Shown here: positions 44,645 through 57,426 of the stretch, piece after piece | Position numbering within the stretch: the first letter of the stretch is position 1 | How the letters are laid out: every line of letters begins with the position of its first letter | Source of the DNA: Augochlora pura | Taxonomy: Eukaryota; Arthropoda; Insecta; Hymenoptera; Halictidae | DNA: 64,000 nt | Assembly (NCBI RefSeq): GCF_028453695.1 | Contig: NC_135777.1 | Location: 2,914,001 to 2,978,000, forward strand | Direction: 5' to 3' | The notes under the pieces: generated by a model | Told to the model about the DNA's origin: nothing | What the model saw: the letters and a program-made list of their open reading frames with translations, nothing else | Databases searched by the model: none | Program-made: the position numbers and the translations under genes

Positions 44645-45020
44645 TACTTGTATTGTATTGTATTATGTTAGGCTATACTATGTTATGCTATGCTATGCTA
44701 TGCTATGCTATGCTATACTATACTATACTATACTATACTATACTATACTATGCTATGCTATGCTATGCTATGCTTCCCTATTCTATGCTACGATGTACTA
44801 TGTGCTATGCTATGTTATGCTATGATATGCTACGCTATGCTGCACTGTGCTATGATATGCTATGCTATGCTGTGTTGTGCTGTACCATGCTATGCAGTGT
44901 TATGCTATGCTATGTGCTATGCTATCTTATACTATACTACGTTATGCTATGGTACACTGTTACATGCTGTACTGTACTATGCTATGCTCGCACTATTCTA
45001 CACTATACTGTACTATATTA
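44645..45020. repeat. pentanucleotide satellite (TATGC/TATAC)n
   Basis: About 375 bp of 5-bp units (TATGC, TATAC and variants TGTGC, TACGC), purest at 44680-44775. Long overlapping open frames that alternate Cys, Tyr, Met and Leu result from a 5-bp period lacking stop codons in some frames. They are not genes. Confidence 0.95.
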
Positions 45021-45084
45021 ATATAATATTAACACATTGTTAAATAATAATATCCACGTCGTTAAAGAAATTTAATTAATTAAA

Positions 45085-45260
45085 GCGAAACTAGAAAGTT
45101 AATATTTATCATAGGGGATGGTATAAGAACTCTTTCGCAACCGAAACATTCTAGTCAAATTCAGTTTGTTCAAATATAATGCAATAAAATGAATTCCCAA
45201 AATTTTTCAGAAATTAGTGTCAGCCATATGTGGCTGACGTGGCGCTCAACGTAGTTAATT
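45085..45260. mobile_element. partial relative of the element at 19307-19815
   Basis: The stretch from GAAACTAGAAAGTTAATATTTATCATA through AAACATT, AAATTC, TTTGTTCAAATATA, GCAATAAAA and TGGCGCTC is co-linear with 19565-19725. The TTAACCC-type ends are missing. Confidence 0.6.
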
Positions 45261-46255
45261 CATACAAAAAACATTTCCTTCCCCCATACACTTCTAATCT
45301 AGAGTCACAAAAATTGGAGCGCCTACCCCGATGTACCCTACTAACTTTCCTGCCAACGAAGAAAAACAACTAACCAAGGAAGATCAACAAATTAATGACC
45401 AGTGAAAAAAAAAATACGATCGGAAGATATTCGAGGTCGCATTCGAGCCGGTGTCGTCAGGGTTCGGGTCGCCGCTGCTTCGTCTATCCGTGGACAAGCA
45501 CAAACGGCGGATCATCAGCGCGATCATGTGGCCACGGAGCACGGAACATGGAAACACGGGGACCGGTACAAATGGCCGAGATAATGTATTCCCACCTTCC
45601 GTATTTTGTCAGGCTCGTTTGCGGACCGGGACGTTTCGGTTTGCTGAAAAATTACGGCGATCCATTCTAGTTAGACGCACCGGTAAAACCTCGTGCAACG
45701 GGGTCGGCCGAGACGCCGAGGGAGAGGACGCCTGAGGGGGGGAGAGGGCGGCTGTTTCCTTGGATTCCCGCAGGCTCGCGGCCCATCGATGATCCATGAC
45801 CGTGGCTCTCCCCCCTCGGCGAGCGCGCGCTTTAAATGATTTTACGCGGGAAACTGCGTTATTGCCTCGTTACCAGCCGGGACTACCATCGGAATCGATG
45901 CCGTGAGAATGAATGGGGCTCGATCATTGTGTCGGATACTTGGCGAGAATGTTTAGGAAGCTGTGCACGAGCCGTCGGAAGTGCTTGATCGGTTACAGGA
46001 GCTTGTGGGGAGAACGAAATGTATACGGGACGTTGTCGGACCCCGCGATTTTTGTTTGCTTTAAGAAGTATACATATATTAAGTTTTCAAGAAAGTAATT
46101 TTGCTTTACACCAGTAGATAGTGTTATGTTTGTTTCATTATTCTTTGTCAATGTTAGAATATTTTTCTTTCAAGATTTGCTAGTCAATACCTCTAGGTTG
46201 CTTTAGAAACAAATTCCGTATAATTTTGTTTACAATTGTCAGTTCACGGTGAGTT
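45261..46255. other. non-coding stretch
   Basis: 45400-46050 is a GC-rich island; 46060-46255 is AT-rich. No recognisable gene. Confidence 0.55.
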
Positions 46256-46433
46256 TTAACACATTAAAGGTGGGGGATCTTGACTCGTTTTTCGTCCTAG
46301 AGCGGGCGCTATTTTGTGTAATCATAAAAAATTTAGTCTTACAAAAGTTTATTTAAATCCTTAAAACTACAAGAAATATTAAACTAAAAACTAAGAAATC
46401 GTAGTACTACGACTCCCGCCTTTAATGTGTTAA
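46256..46433. mobile_element. short TTAA-flanked MITE beside the mariner fragment
   Basis: The left end TTAACACATTAAAGGTGGG and the right end CCCGCCTTTAATGTGTTAA form an inverted repeat of about 18 bp with one mismatch. They enclose 178 bp counted with the TTAA copies. No coding capacity is seen. The TTAA at each outer edge suggests piggyBac-type mobilisation. It abuts the mariner ATG. Confidence 0.6.
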
Positions 46434-46434
46434 T

Positions 46435-46692
46435 ATGGAGCGCAAAAAGCAGCATTTTCGATACATTTTACTTTTTTATTTTCATAAAGGCGAGGAAGCA
46501 GTCGAGACTCAGAAAGAGATATGTGAAGTTTATGGTGTTGATTGTTTAACAGAACGTACGTGTCGGAATTGGTTCAAAAAATTTCGTTTTGGAGATTTCT
46601 CATTGAAAGATGACCAACGTTCTGGTCGACCTTCTGAAGTTAATAATGACAAAATGAAAGCAATAATTGAATCGAATCGAATCGTCATATAA
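46435..46692 (+). mobile_element. mariner transposase N-terminal fragment
   Basis: This 85-codon open frame encodes the paired helix-turn-helix DNA-binding part of a mariner-family transposase. Visible landmarks are HFRYILLFYFHKGEEAVE (first helices), ICEVYGVDCLTERTCRNWFK, FGDFSLKDDQRSGRPSEV (the typical GDFSLKDxxRSGRP motif) and KMKAIIESN, then a stop. A full mariner transposase is about 345 residues with a DD34D catalytic domain. None of the catalytic part is present downstream. No mariner terminal repeats are obvious, and a TTAA-flanked MITE ends one base before the ATG. It is most likely a truncated relic; a domesticated DNA-binding peptide is a remote alternative. Confidence 0.85.
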
Positions 46693-48800
46693 CAAGATCA
46701 TTTTTATACCAATAAAATTTAGATTTTGTATATTTATTTCTCAAGATTTATGTAACCTCGTTAAGATAGTTATTAGTGTAAGATCTCTTTTACAGTTATA
46801 TCAATTAGTATATTTTCGCCCTAAATAATTTCTATAATACAACGACACAGCTTTTATTCCTTAATTTTTCTTTATCTATTTATAATTTTTATATTCTATT
46901 CTATTATGTTATTTTTCTGTTCTATTATTATCCTATTCTATTGTATTCTATTATTTTATTATTCTATTCTATTATTATCCTATTCAATTGTATTCTATCA
47001 TTTTATTATTCTATTCATAATTTTTATATCTACTTATTCTCCCTTTAATTTCGTTCTTAAACAACAAAACCATCGAAGTTTGTTTCAATTTAAAGGAAAC
47101 AAACACCATCCACATTTAATAAATAACATATGAAATCTCGTCAGGCGAGCCTGACTCGCCTACTTGCAAGGGGTTAAAAAACGCATCCTCGATCGGATGA
47201 TCCCGAAGGAATGCTAATTTCCTTGGGCGCCTCTGCGAGGCAGAGTAAACACTTGCTATCTCAATCGAATAACTCGCAGAATTCACGAAGTTTGGTCTGA
47301 GAGTGGCCGGGTGCCGTGCGCGGGGAGGGGGCAGGGGGCGACGAGTGCCTCCGACAAGCAAAGTACATTACCAGTGGCTCAATTGAACCGCCACGAGGCG
47401 GCGAATCAACGAGTGTTTGCACAGTTTTTCGAGTGTTGGCACATTGCTTCCGAATGGGCCAGTCATCGGCCGTCAGAAATTCGTTCCCTCGAGTTTCGTC
47501 TTTCGTTCGAATTTCCTCAAAGCTAAGGAAACACCGCGCGCGTCGCAAAAATTTCCAGTACCATATCACGCTCTGTCCGTCGACCAATCATACGGATCCT
47601 AAAAGCGGAACAACTCTTCCTTGATCCAATTTGCAACCACGTCACCGACGACACTTGAAAATCGCAAGACGTCGAGAATCGTTCTCGTCGAAAGCGCAGG
47701 GGGAACATAAGCGCCGGGGGGTTTTGCCGTAAAAAAGGGCAGCTAATTAGCGAGATCAGGGGCGGCTTCAGAAAACTGCTCGCGCCGTGCAAACAGCTCA
47801 CGGTTGGCCGGCGATCAGCCATAAATTAGTTCTCACGAGCATCCATAAATTCGCGGAAGAAGAGGAGCGCGAGTTGTTCTGGGGCGCAGGTAAACGAATT
47901 CAATGAATCCGATGGCGGAGGGATTACCGTAACATCTCGGATGTTTCACGGTTAATTGGCGCAACGATCGAGGGGGGGGGTCCAAAAACGGCGGGGCACC
48001 GGGCTCGATTCCAGTAATCCACCGGGGCAAGATCGTGCGCCTCGATCGATTCAAGGAAACGTCCGGAGCGAGACGAAGCGGATCGACGCGGGTCCACGGA
48101 CCGAAAACGAAAAATCGAGGGCCGTTGTGCATCTTTCTTCTCCCGTTCGGTTCGCTCCCGTTCCGTAGGGGTTCCCGCGGCGAGGGGCTCGCGGCGGTCG
48201 CGGGGCAACCGCGTGCAGCATGATTCGATTACACAGTTCAAATGAAATTTGTAATTTAATTAGTTTCGTAGTAGCAGCGGCGCGGCGGCGTACTTTTTGC
48301 CTTCTTTGAGAGTTCGCGTGCTCGTTGATACACGTGAGGCACCGACCGCTGCCGCCTCGCCGCCTCGCCTCGCCTCGCCTCGCCGCGCGCCGACGGCCGA
48401 CTGCCCAATTCAAATTAACCCCCAGGCCCGCTCGCTAACACCAATTTTCTTTTCCCACTCTGTCATTCCTGATAAACCGCGCATTATGCCCGCCGCCGCC
48501 GCCGAAGCCCGGCCCGAGCTTGACATCAATGAAGAGATAACGGAATTAGCCGCGCTAATCAGGAAACGAGTCGCTGCCCTATCACACGTTTTAATGAAAG
48601 GTCTGCGCCGATGGTTTTAGGCCCGACGGACTTCGTTCCCTTCGCTTTCGGTCTTCCGGATCGTAATCTTCTTCGCAAGCTCTCATTTCTTTCACCCGAT
48701 AGAGATACACCGTCTAATTTCTACGTTATTAATCGATGGATTTTTCAGGATAGTCGATAAGCTGCTATCTTCGATTTTCTGCGACGTGTAGAGGCTAATT
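46693..48800. other. AT-rich repeat and GC-rich island
   Basis: 46860-47035 is a (TATTC/TATTA) simple repeat. TTAA at 47173-47176, preceded by GCGAGCCTGACTCGCCTACTTGCAAGGGG, is the right end of a GAGTC-family element whose left end I could not place. 47280-48650 is a GC-rich island with (CCTCG)n at 48356-48390. No protein family recognised; a 44-codon frame at 48486-48620 is noted under findings. Confidence 0.5.
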
Positions 48801-48802
48801 TA

Positions 48803-49051
48803 TATCCCTTGCACTACGGCGCCTTTCATGCTGCGTTGATTAGTACTTATTTGTTCTTAATATTTTCTTTAACAGAACCAGATAATTTTTGTTTGTTGTA
48901 TTGTCTTTACTTACTTCCGTTTTTACACTTTGCTAACAAAAGAATTCATTTTAATTTCGACTTAGAAGAAATTAATAATATTCATATTTAGCAGGTGCTG
49001 CATAAAATCTTTATCACGAGTCTGACTCGTTGTTATAGTGCAAAGGGTTAA
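48803..49051. mobile_element. GAGTC-family MITE
   Basis: The right end is ACGAGTCTGACTCGTTGTTATAGTGCAAAGGGTTAA. The left end is eroded (TATATCCCTTGCACTACGG). Counting from the left CCCTTGCACTA block gives about 249 bp, close to the 262 bp of the copy at 36432. Confidence 0.6.
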
Positions 49052-52000
49052 AATGGTGTGCAGATTGGTCGGAGATATTATTTGATATTAGTCTCGATGT
49101 TAGTATTATTTTAATGCATATGAAATGTCTTTCTATCAAAAAATTTCTATCAATCAGATAAAATTTTAAACAAAATATCTTTGCTCATACATTGTACTGG
49201 AAATCCAACAAAGTTCAAATAAATTAAACAATCCCATTGTTAGAAATCAATATACATTAATCAGAAATTAGCACTCGGTAGTTCTAGCGTCGATAGAAAT
49301 ATTAATAACAATACTTTTAATAAATTACCCCAATTCTATTACAATTATTTATTTACTTTCATAAGCGAACCCCATTTATCAAAATACCAGCAAATAAAAT
49401 TAGCAACTTATGTATACATAAAATATAGCAGACCTAAAAAGTGGTAAATTCAACAATATTTTAGTTCATATATTTAGTTCATAATTATAATAGTTATGTC
49501 AAGCTTATGTTAGGTTATATCTTTGATAAATTTTTCAGTGAACGTTTGCTACCTGGATTGAAATAAGCGTCCTGAAATCATGGTTGTTTCACCAGTGAAT
49601 TCTGGACGGTAACGATATCAGATTATTAATCACGGCGTGGCTGTGTTGCTCTAAGCAGATGTCTAGATTCTCGGGCGAATGATAATGCGGAGCAGCTGCG
49701 GGTTTCTCGCGGTTTTGTCTCGCAGTTTCTAATGAACTTCTAAATTACCGTTTCTGCGACTCATAACGATCGTATCTGCGCGTTCATTAGCGTAGCGGCC
49801 TGCATAAACGAGGTTAAGCATTAGCTAATATCTCGTGAACGAAATTTAAGCGAGCAATCCGAAACAGGCACACGTCACCGGTTATAATAGCGAAGAAGGT
49901 GCACGCGTTTGCTGTTTCGTGTGAGAGCCATTGTTCTATCGAATCGACTGTATGATATTAACACGGTCGAATGGTAGAACAAACGATTCTATAAAAATAC
50001 TCTGGTACGCAGCCAATTTTCAGAGCTGGATGAAAAGTGATGTTTATTAATAATCGACGATTTTTGTGAAATTGTGTTCATGATTTATGATCATGATTAT
50101 TAGGTAACCGAGTAATCGTGATTAATAAAATAATTAAGTAATCGAAGCAAATGCAACAATTACTGTTTTCATTATTATTTATTGAAAAATTTGCGGCTTC
50201 GGTAGTCTATAATTATATTTTAATAGATTATGTCAAGATTATGTCTATAATTATATTTGAATAGGTTTTAAAAAATCTGTATGTATTTTATAACTTTTTC
50301 TATTTGGACCTCTTATGTGGATCCAACAGCAAGTGATAAGAAAAGATTTAGGCATTCAAACGTGATTACAGATTATTGATTAACGATTACAAATTGTTAA
50401 ATCTAATTACTGATTCGTTCCAGTAGCGATTTATTCATTAATAACTATAATCACCATGATTACTTGTCGCAAACCGCCGAAAAAGTAATTACAAAATAAT
50501 CGATTACTGTTCAACTCTGCGCTGGTCTAACCTCTCAATTATTTATTTAAAATGCATCACGCACACAAATAATAATTATCTACTACAGCAACCATACAGA
50601 CAAGAAAGCACCTTTCCAATTACACTAACAATTTAATCCGATTACTTCGGACAGAACCACGCCAAGAATCTGCTGCGGAAACAACGTGTCGCATGCGGGC
50701 ATTCAAATCTCCAGCGCCACCAGCAACATCTCGTTTCCTCTCGACTCTAACAACGAATCTAAACAGGATTATTATCTGCGACAAGTCCGAGAACAAAGCC
50801 TGCTATCGATAGACACAGTGGATAATTTTCTCGCGTAACTGCCAGTGACAGTGTTCCTAAAATTATTTTGCAAATGGTTGGCGACGCCAGAAAAAAAATA
50901 ATTCGAAGGAGTGGCCCGGTTGTCGGACGGCCGGCAGCCACAGATCAAAGAACAGTTCGAAGTCGGGGGTAGTCGAGATATCGTGTCGGGCGGTCCGAGA
51001 TATGGCCGCCGGTCGTCCGTGGTTATTCGTCGTGGCTCGTCGGGGTGGCTCGAGACGAGGGGGTTGCGAGTTATCGCGGTCTAAATCAGCCCGCAATTAG
51101 CGCGCGAAGCCGGAAGCCGGCAAACCGTGATACCACTCAAATTCAAAATTTCATTAATTAATGTGCCCCGGACGAATAATATTCCCTTTCCCCCCCTAGC
51201 TCTCTCTCTCTCTCTCTCTCTCTCTCGGTCTTCCGTCTTTGTTTCGTTTTATTTTCTGTCGGCCGTTTCCACCCCTGGAACCGACACACACGGACCGGCG
51301 CGCCGCGTTCCCATCGCATTCGGATGTCACGGAACACCGGTGTCTGCAACCTTTACGATATATTTATTGCCCGCTGCTCTCTGCCGCGGCCGCTTTTATT
51401 AGACAGTTCCACGTGTTTCGGGGTAATTTTCCCTCGCAATAATATTAACATAAAAATAGCGAATTGTGTATTAAAGGAGCAGAGCGAGAACACAGAAGAA
51501 GATTAATGGCGCCATTACCGGCGGCGGTATGAAAGGCCCCGATGTTTAAGGATGTTTTATACTTTTTTCAAAGCTTTCACGGAGCCTTATCGATCCGCTT
51601 ATCTGCCTGCCGATTCTCTGCAGTCCACCCTGCCCGAGGCCGAACCCAATCGCTATTAGGCGACGCGTTTTCCTGCGGCGAAATTAACCGGCTATGCCCC
51701 CCTTTTGAGCGCGCGCGCGCGCCTGTACGTGTCGCCAGAATCGATCGACGTGCGATCACTTCTGCCAGCAACGTTCTTTGAAATATTATGTCACGAGGTA
51801 CACTTTTCATTTTATAATTTTAAGAACAATTATACCGTGAACGATATTGTTATCATGATGTAATTACAATTTAATTTTGTTGTAAGTTCGAAGGAGCAGA
51901 AAGAATTGCATCTTTTGAATTCAGCTCGAATTAAATTTATTCGAATCTTATAATTAGATTCCCTTCTGTGTTTTGGATGAGAACAAAACATAAAATATAC

Positions 52001-52358
52001 TAAAATTTGTTAATCTGTGGCAAGCGAGTATACTACGCAAATGTCTATTAAAATGTTCGGTCAGAAAGCTGGTTTATATTTGATATAGTTATGAATTAAA
52101 TTACTAACATTTAATTATTAAACTTCGTGTTAAGTACTGCATAAATAATAAACGAAAAATGCAGGGAACATACTTATTAATGTTAAAAAGGTCACATTGT
52201 TCAAAAACTCAGTTCGCTCTCGAAATAATCGGCCACCTTTTCATTGAGCTATTATTTAATTAAAAATCTATAGCAAAGTCTGGAGACGAAGAACGGGGGC
52301 GTAAATTGAATAAATAAAGTGATACATGATTTATGAATAGCCACTCTGTTAGTAACAC

Positions 52359-52403
<45 letters not shown>

Positions 52404-55037
52404 CATTATTCTCTGTTAACATTATTACTATCGTTATCCACTGTCAACATTATTATTATCATCATCGCTGGCCTTTTTACTTCCAAATTGATCCGGCCCG
52501 AGGGACAGCGTACGAAACCGATTCGATCGGCGGGGAATCGGTATTTTACTCGGCGATTCGGCTCGTTCACGGTGGACGGTTCGAACCGGAAGCTGAACAA
52601 CGCCCAGGGGAAACGTGTTCACGGTCCGAGCGCGGATTTCGATAGCTTCTGACAGCGTCGCGAGGGGCCGGGAAGGCGAGAGAGACGGACGGTCGCAGGT
52701 AAGAAACATGTTTCAGGGTTCTAAGACACTGGAAACCTTTCGCGGTGGATCGCAGCATGGACGCGGATCTACAGCTAATCCACTTATGGTATCCGATGTC
52801 GAATACACTGTCCGGTGTTCGGTTTCACCGTAAATAACGAGGCGAGCCCCGGCTAATTCGCAAATCTTCTCAAAGCGCGAGATCCGATGTGAAAGGCATG
52901 ATCCGTTCGCTCTGATAGAGAGAACACGTCACGAGCGGACTTTTAGGGGCGCTATATACGCGAATCATATACTACTCCTACTGTCACGTGACTCTATTCC
53001 GTGCATCGTTCGACTTTGTTCCCGAGAGAGCTGCTTATTTTCTATTTCTTCGATCCGAGGAACAGTTTTTTTGGATTCCTTCCATTCTTCTGTTAGTCTT
53101 TGTAAACCCCTTTGTTGACCTTTTTATTAACCCTTTTATTAACTGCTTTAGTGATACTTTTATTAACTTTTTTTATTATAAATTTTATTAACCCTTTTGT
53201 TAATTCTTTTGCTAGCTCTTTTATTAACTCTTTACTGAAACCTTTAAGCGGAAGTGATTTTAACTCGGAATCCAAAATAGTTTTGCTGATTTCTAATAAT
53301 TCTATTTTCCATAGCCTAGTGTATTTTATATATATTTTAAATTAAATTTTGTAGCCTATGTAATAGTCTTATTAATATCAGTTTTTAATATAGTTTTAAG
53401 AATCAGTAATAGTAACACTTTTAACAGTCTTTTATATATGTCCAATGCGAAGATTATTTCTAGACGGAGATTGAACAATAAAAATAGTTTTTTTAGTTCA
53501 CTTATCCTCTTTCTTCCTTACTCTAGTTTTACATGCAACCTCACTCGATTTCTATAGCTGTGCGTATCTACCCATTTACGTGCTATGATACCTTCATTAA
53601 TTTATTGAAATATTCCGAAGATAGAAGAACAAAGTAAACTATAAAACTTGTATTATTATTATTAAGTTCCTACTAAAATTTCAGTAATCTTAGAGAGGTA
53701 GCTCCACCAGCTTTAATTACAACGATTTAATATAAATCATCGAACTTCCAGGTTTTTCTTATTTTTACCAGAGAAAACAGTATAACCTGCCGAGTGACAC
53801 GCCTCTACAGTTTCATTTAAGAAGCTCGAAAGTAGACAGAAATTTTGGTAACTCCTGAGACGAGTTCCTCTCGTTTCGTCGTCACCGAGGCGGCAATTAT
53901 TGAGTGTCAGTGACCCCGGCAATGATTCGGAGCTCGAGAAATTCCGTGGATTATTAGAATCGACTGTCTATTCGATCAAGGATCCGGGAATCCAACGGCT
54001 GGACGACCTCGGAGGCGTCGGGGTGGTCCGAAATCGAGGAACGCGATGTTACCTTACACCTCCGCCGCGCGCGTCGGATATATACGCGCCACCAATACGC
54101 ATCAACTGGGGAAGACGCCACCGTAAATACGGGCCCAAAGACATAGGGGCTCGTTATTATGATGCTAATGAGCGGTCCGCCCGCTGGAATCCGCTGGGAG
54201 ACCGCTGGCCCGACTCAGATTCACGAGCCCCGCGGTGACAAGACGCGATAACGCGGTGGCCCCGCTCTCTTCGGGCTGCGAGATTCGGTTGCAGGACTCG
54301 ATCATTCCTCTTTCGGGGCACTGCACACCCAATTACAACCGGCGCACGAGTCTTCGACATTTTCGCTTCTCACTCGCCGTAAATGGAACTCGACAACTTG
54401 CTCTGGTACCACGATTTTCAATTTCTTCCGGGACCACGATTTTCAATTTTTTCAACAGCCTAGACTTCAATCTTTATCGCTGCTATTATTTTTCCTTTAT
54501 CGAAAGAATGATAGGGAACATTTACATATTTTTTGTACAGTGATTCTTTCACCCTTTACGTTCGCAGAAATTGTTAAAGCGGTATATACTTTAAGATTTT
54601 GCTCTGCTCGTGACGAGCATTCAGAATTGAGTATAATAAATCTGTTTGCTAATTAATTTGTTGAAAGTTAAATAACGTGATATTTATTTTTGTTTTATCG
54701 AACGATGGATAAGGAACATTTACACATTTTTTTATAGAGCGATTCTTTTTATTAATTTATTTATTTTCTATATTGAGTTGTAATTACAAGGCGGTAGAGT
54801 TGTAATATTAATATACTACAATATATTGTAGTATTTATGTATAATACAGCATACATTATAGTATCTGTTAAAATATCATATATAAAAATATTATACACAA
54901 AAATATGATAATAAAAATTGCATCACGAAATAGCATGCTTTAAGGTTAGGTCATCCAAACCTCCGCAATCTTGTGCTACCAAACTATACATCACTTTACA
55001 TCTAACTCCACATCAATTTTCCACGAAGCCACACTTA
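49052..55037. other. non-coding: AT-rich DNA with GC-rich islands
   Basis: 49052-50640 and 51790-52350 are AT-rich. 50640-51790, 52490-52930 and 53880-54350 are GC-richer islands. Simple sequence: (CT)n at 51201-51226, alternating CG at 51708-51722, (ATT)n at 52358-52410, and a 15-bp TTTATTAACCC-type repeat at 53105-53245. 54540-55037 is AT-rich. No gene, tRNA or exon recognised. Confidence 0.6.
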
Positions 55038-55293
55038 TTAACCTCTTATCTATACTTTGACGAGTCCAACTCGTGATGGAAATTACTAATAATAAATTAT
55101 TAAGCATGAATGTTATCCTGTTCTTTAAAATTGGAATAAAATTCTAAATCCTTGTTATTAATATTTAAGCATACAAATAAATTCAGGCACGGAATAAAAA
55201 ATTAACGTTCTATCCCTCCTAAGAAACAATACCGATCGAAAAATTCCTGATCGTACTAACTGCGAAGAAAACGGTACGTCAAGAAGGGGTTAA
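55038..55293. mobile_element. TTAA MITE related to 21365-21602
   Basis: The left end is TTAACCTCTTATCTATACTTTGACGAGTCCAACTCGTG and the right end ACGTCAAGAAGGGGTTAA. It is 256 bp and co-linear with the copy at 21365 (AATTGGAATAAAATTCTAAA, TTAATATTTAAGCATACAA, ACGTTCTATCC). Confidence 0.7.
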
Positions 55294-55899
55294 ACAGCAG
55301 AGAAATCTCTCTAATCTTCCACAAACGTTGATTCCGCGAGAAGTCGGTAAATCGTATTAATTGCGTAAATTGCAATACGGACAATTTGCTCGGCAGCCCG
55401 GTAATAAATTACCAAGAAACGGAGAAGTGTGTCCGCGTAGGCCACGTCGGCCTTCTGGCCGCGTGTTCACGTTTATTAGAAAATGAATGCAGGAAGGTGG
55501 AGCGTCCGCGCACGGGGTAGAACGCAGGATACGGCCGCAGGAGGAGAGAGGATCATCTGCATAATGACGATCCCCGCCGAAACCGGGGGCCCGCCGTCCG
55601 TTTATTTCGAGCAATTGCCGTGCATCTGTATGGGAACCGAGCGAGACCGTGTTATGCGCCGGCTGATTGATCCCTTCGCGACCGATATCGATCGTTATCG
55701 ACCGGCCAGCGCACCGGGGTTGCGATGTTTCTTTCATTACGAGCCAGCGCGGCCCGAGCCCGACCCGCCCGATCCCGCAGTTTCCGGGAACCACGCGCCG
55801 CCATTTTCGTCGGAACCCGACCGCGATGGACGGAAAATCGATCCGGCTCTCGCTCGGTTACCACCTTCCATCGGAACTATTTCTGCACCTGTTAACTGG

Positions 55900-55936
<37 letters not shown>

Positions 55937-57302
55937 GAGCCGGCTCGATCCTGGCCCGTATCATCGACTGCTACTTTTATCATTTAAAGTGTTTTTTCCG
56001 TGTCCCCATAGCCGCCGCGAGCACCTGCGTCAAATCTCGCCCATCGATTTTCTCCTCCGATGAAAAATCTGCCCCGGAGAAATCGCAGAATTTATGCGTT
56101 TTCAGGGGCACACGGGGATCCTTGTTCTACCCAATACCAAGGATACGAGTTCTCCCTTTCGCAGGCAACACCGTTTACGCTAGCGTGAGGTCTGCAGATA
56201 AATAAAACAGTTCGCGGTAATTACTATAAAACTGTGTAAAGGGCGAGGTGTAGAATGATTAACAACAGGATAACATCTGACCCTGAGTCTACGTTCTCGA
56301 GCCCGTTGAAAATTGAAAGGCAGATAACGCTAACTATTTCGTACTCTTCGCAAAGAACCTGCGCGCGCGCATCTTTGCCGACGAAGATGCTGTTCGAAAA
56401 TAATTATCGCTCGCGTATGGAACCGAGGAAGGTGATTAACGAGATCCTGGAATATTTTTCATTGAAAGCAACTCTTGTTTCCGAAATATTTTCGCGTCGT
56501 TTACGATCGATATCGCTCGGCGATCGCGGAAAGTTCCACGGTTGCAGCTGGCATCGTTTAGTCGCGGCGCGGTACCATCGGTTTTCGATCTCCGCTTGTA
56601 GAGAGCAGCTCCGATAATTCCAGGCTGGACAGGCCGGCGCACGCGCCTCCGGCCGGAAGTACTTAAATCCATCATGGCGTCCACCGGAAACCGCCTGAGT
56701 CACTCGCGTAATCGTACCTCCTCCCGATGTATCGATTTTCCTGGACGCTTCCGCGGGGGGGCCCGGGTTCGGCCGAGTTTTATCTCGAATCTCCTCCTTA
56801 CGGTGTCCGCGACACGCCGCGACACACCGCTCTCCCCTCTTGCCCCCGAACTCGGATCCGGAGGATCCACGATCGACGGATCGGCGCACGTCGTCGGTCG
56901 TTTTAGAAAAAGCACCGGGATCCGAGCGGAGGCGCAGCGAAACGCGATCATCCACGATGAACTGGGCTAATTCGGGGGGAAGACCGGATCTAATTGGTCA
57001 ATCGTCGGCGCTCAAGGATGCATAAGTCGCTTATCAGACGTTTCCAGGAATCTCGGTCGCCCGGGTCGACTCGGCCCGATCGTATCGTGTAATTTCGGAT
57101 CGTAATTGCACACCGAGATTCGTGTACGCGGCTTGATTTATGCTCCCCTATCATCCCGGCTCTCGGAAGCTCTCCTTCACCCCGTGTCTCTCCGTTTCTC
57201 TCGACGCTGGGACGTCGCCCTGTCGAAAATATCGAGGGTCCTGATTTTTCGTAGTTTCGGATCGTTGTTTATAGCTTGTCGATTCATGACGATCTCTTTG
57301 TT
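55294..57302. other. GC-rich island cluster
   Basis: Unique, CpG-dense sequence with an (AG)n run at 55903-55933. The 240-codon plus-strand frame at 55483-56205 crosses the AG run (giving ERERERER) and shows no domain, so I treat it as chance. Candidate regulatory DNA. Confidence 0.5.
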
Positions 57303-57426
57303 TTAATCTGTTAGCTGCGTACGACGTGTATACGCGTCGTAAGGAAATGGAAATTTTACATCATGTAATAAAAATATTTATCATGGTATAAGTAAAAGGT
57401 TATACTATACTATAGTAGCAAGAATA
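57303..57426. mobile_element. GTTAGCTGCG-family element, left end
   Basis: It begins TTAATCTGTTAGCTGCG and carries the best copy of the family palindrome, ACGACGTGTATACGCGTCGT at 57321-57340 (one non-pairing position in ten). It continues AAGGAAATGGAAATTTTACA like the other copies. The right end was not found; a different MITE begins at 57427. Confidence 0.65.

Noticed and set aside
44653..45043. Cys/Tyr/Met-rich frames of about 120 codons
   Set aside because: They are products of a 5-bp tandem repeat lacking stops in these frames.
55483..56205. 240-codon plus-strand open frame
   Set aside because: It crosses an (AG)n microsatellite giving ERERER, has no recognisable domain, and lies in CpG-rich DNA where long chance frames are common on both strands.
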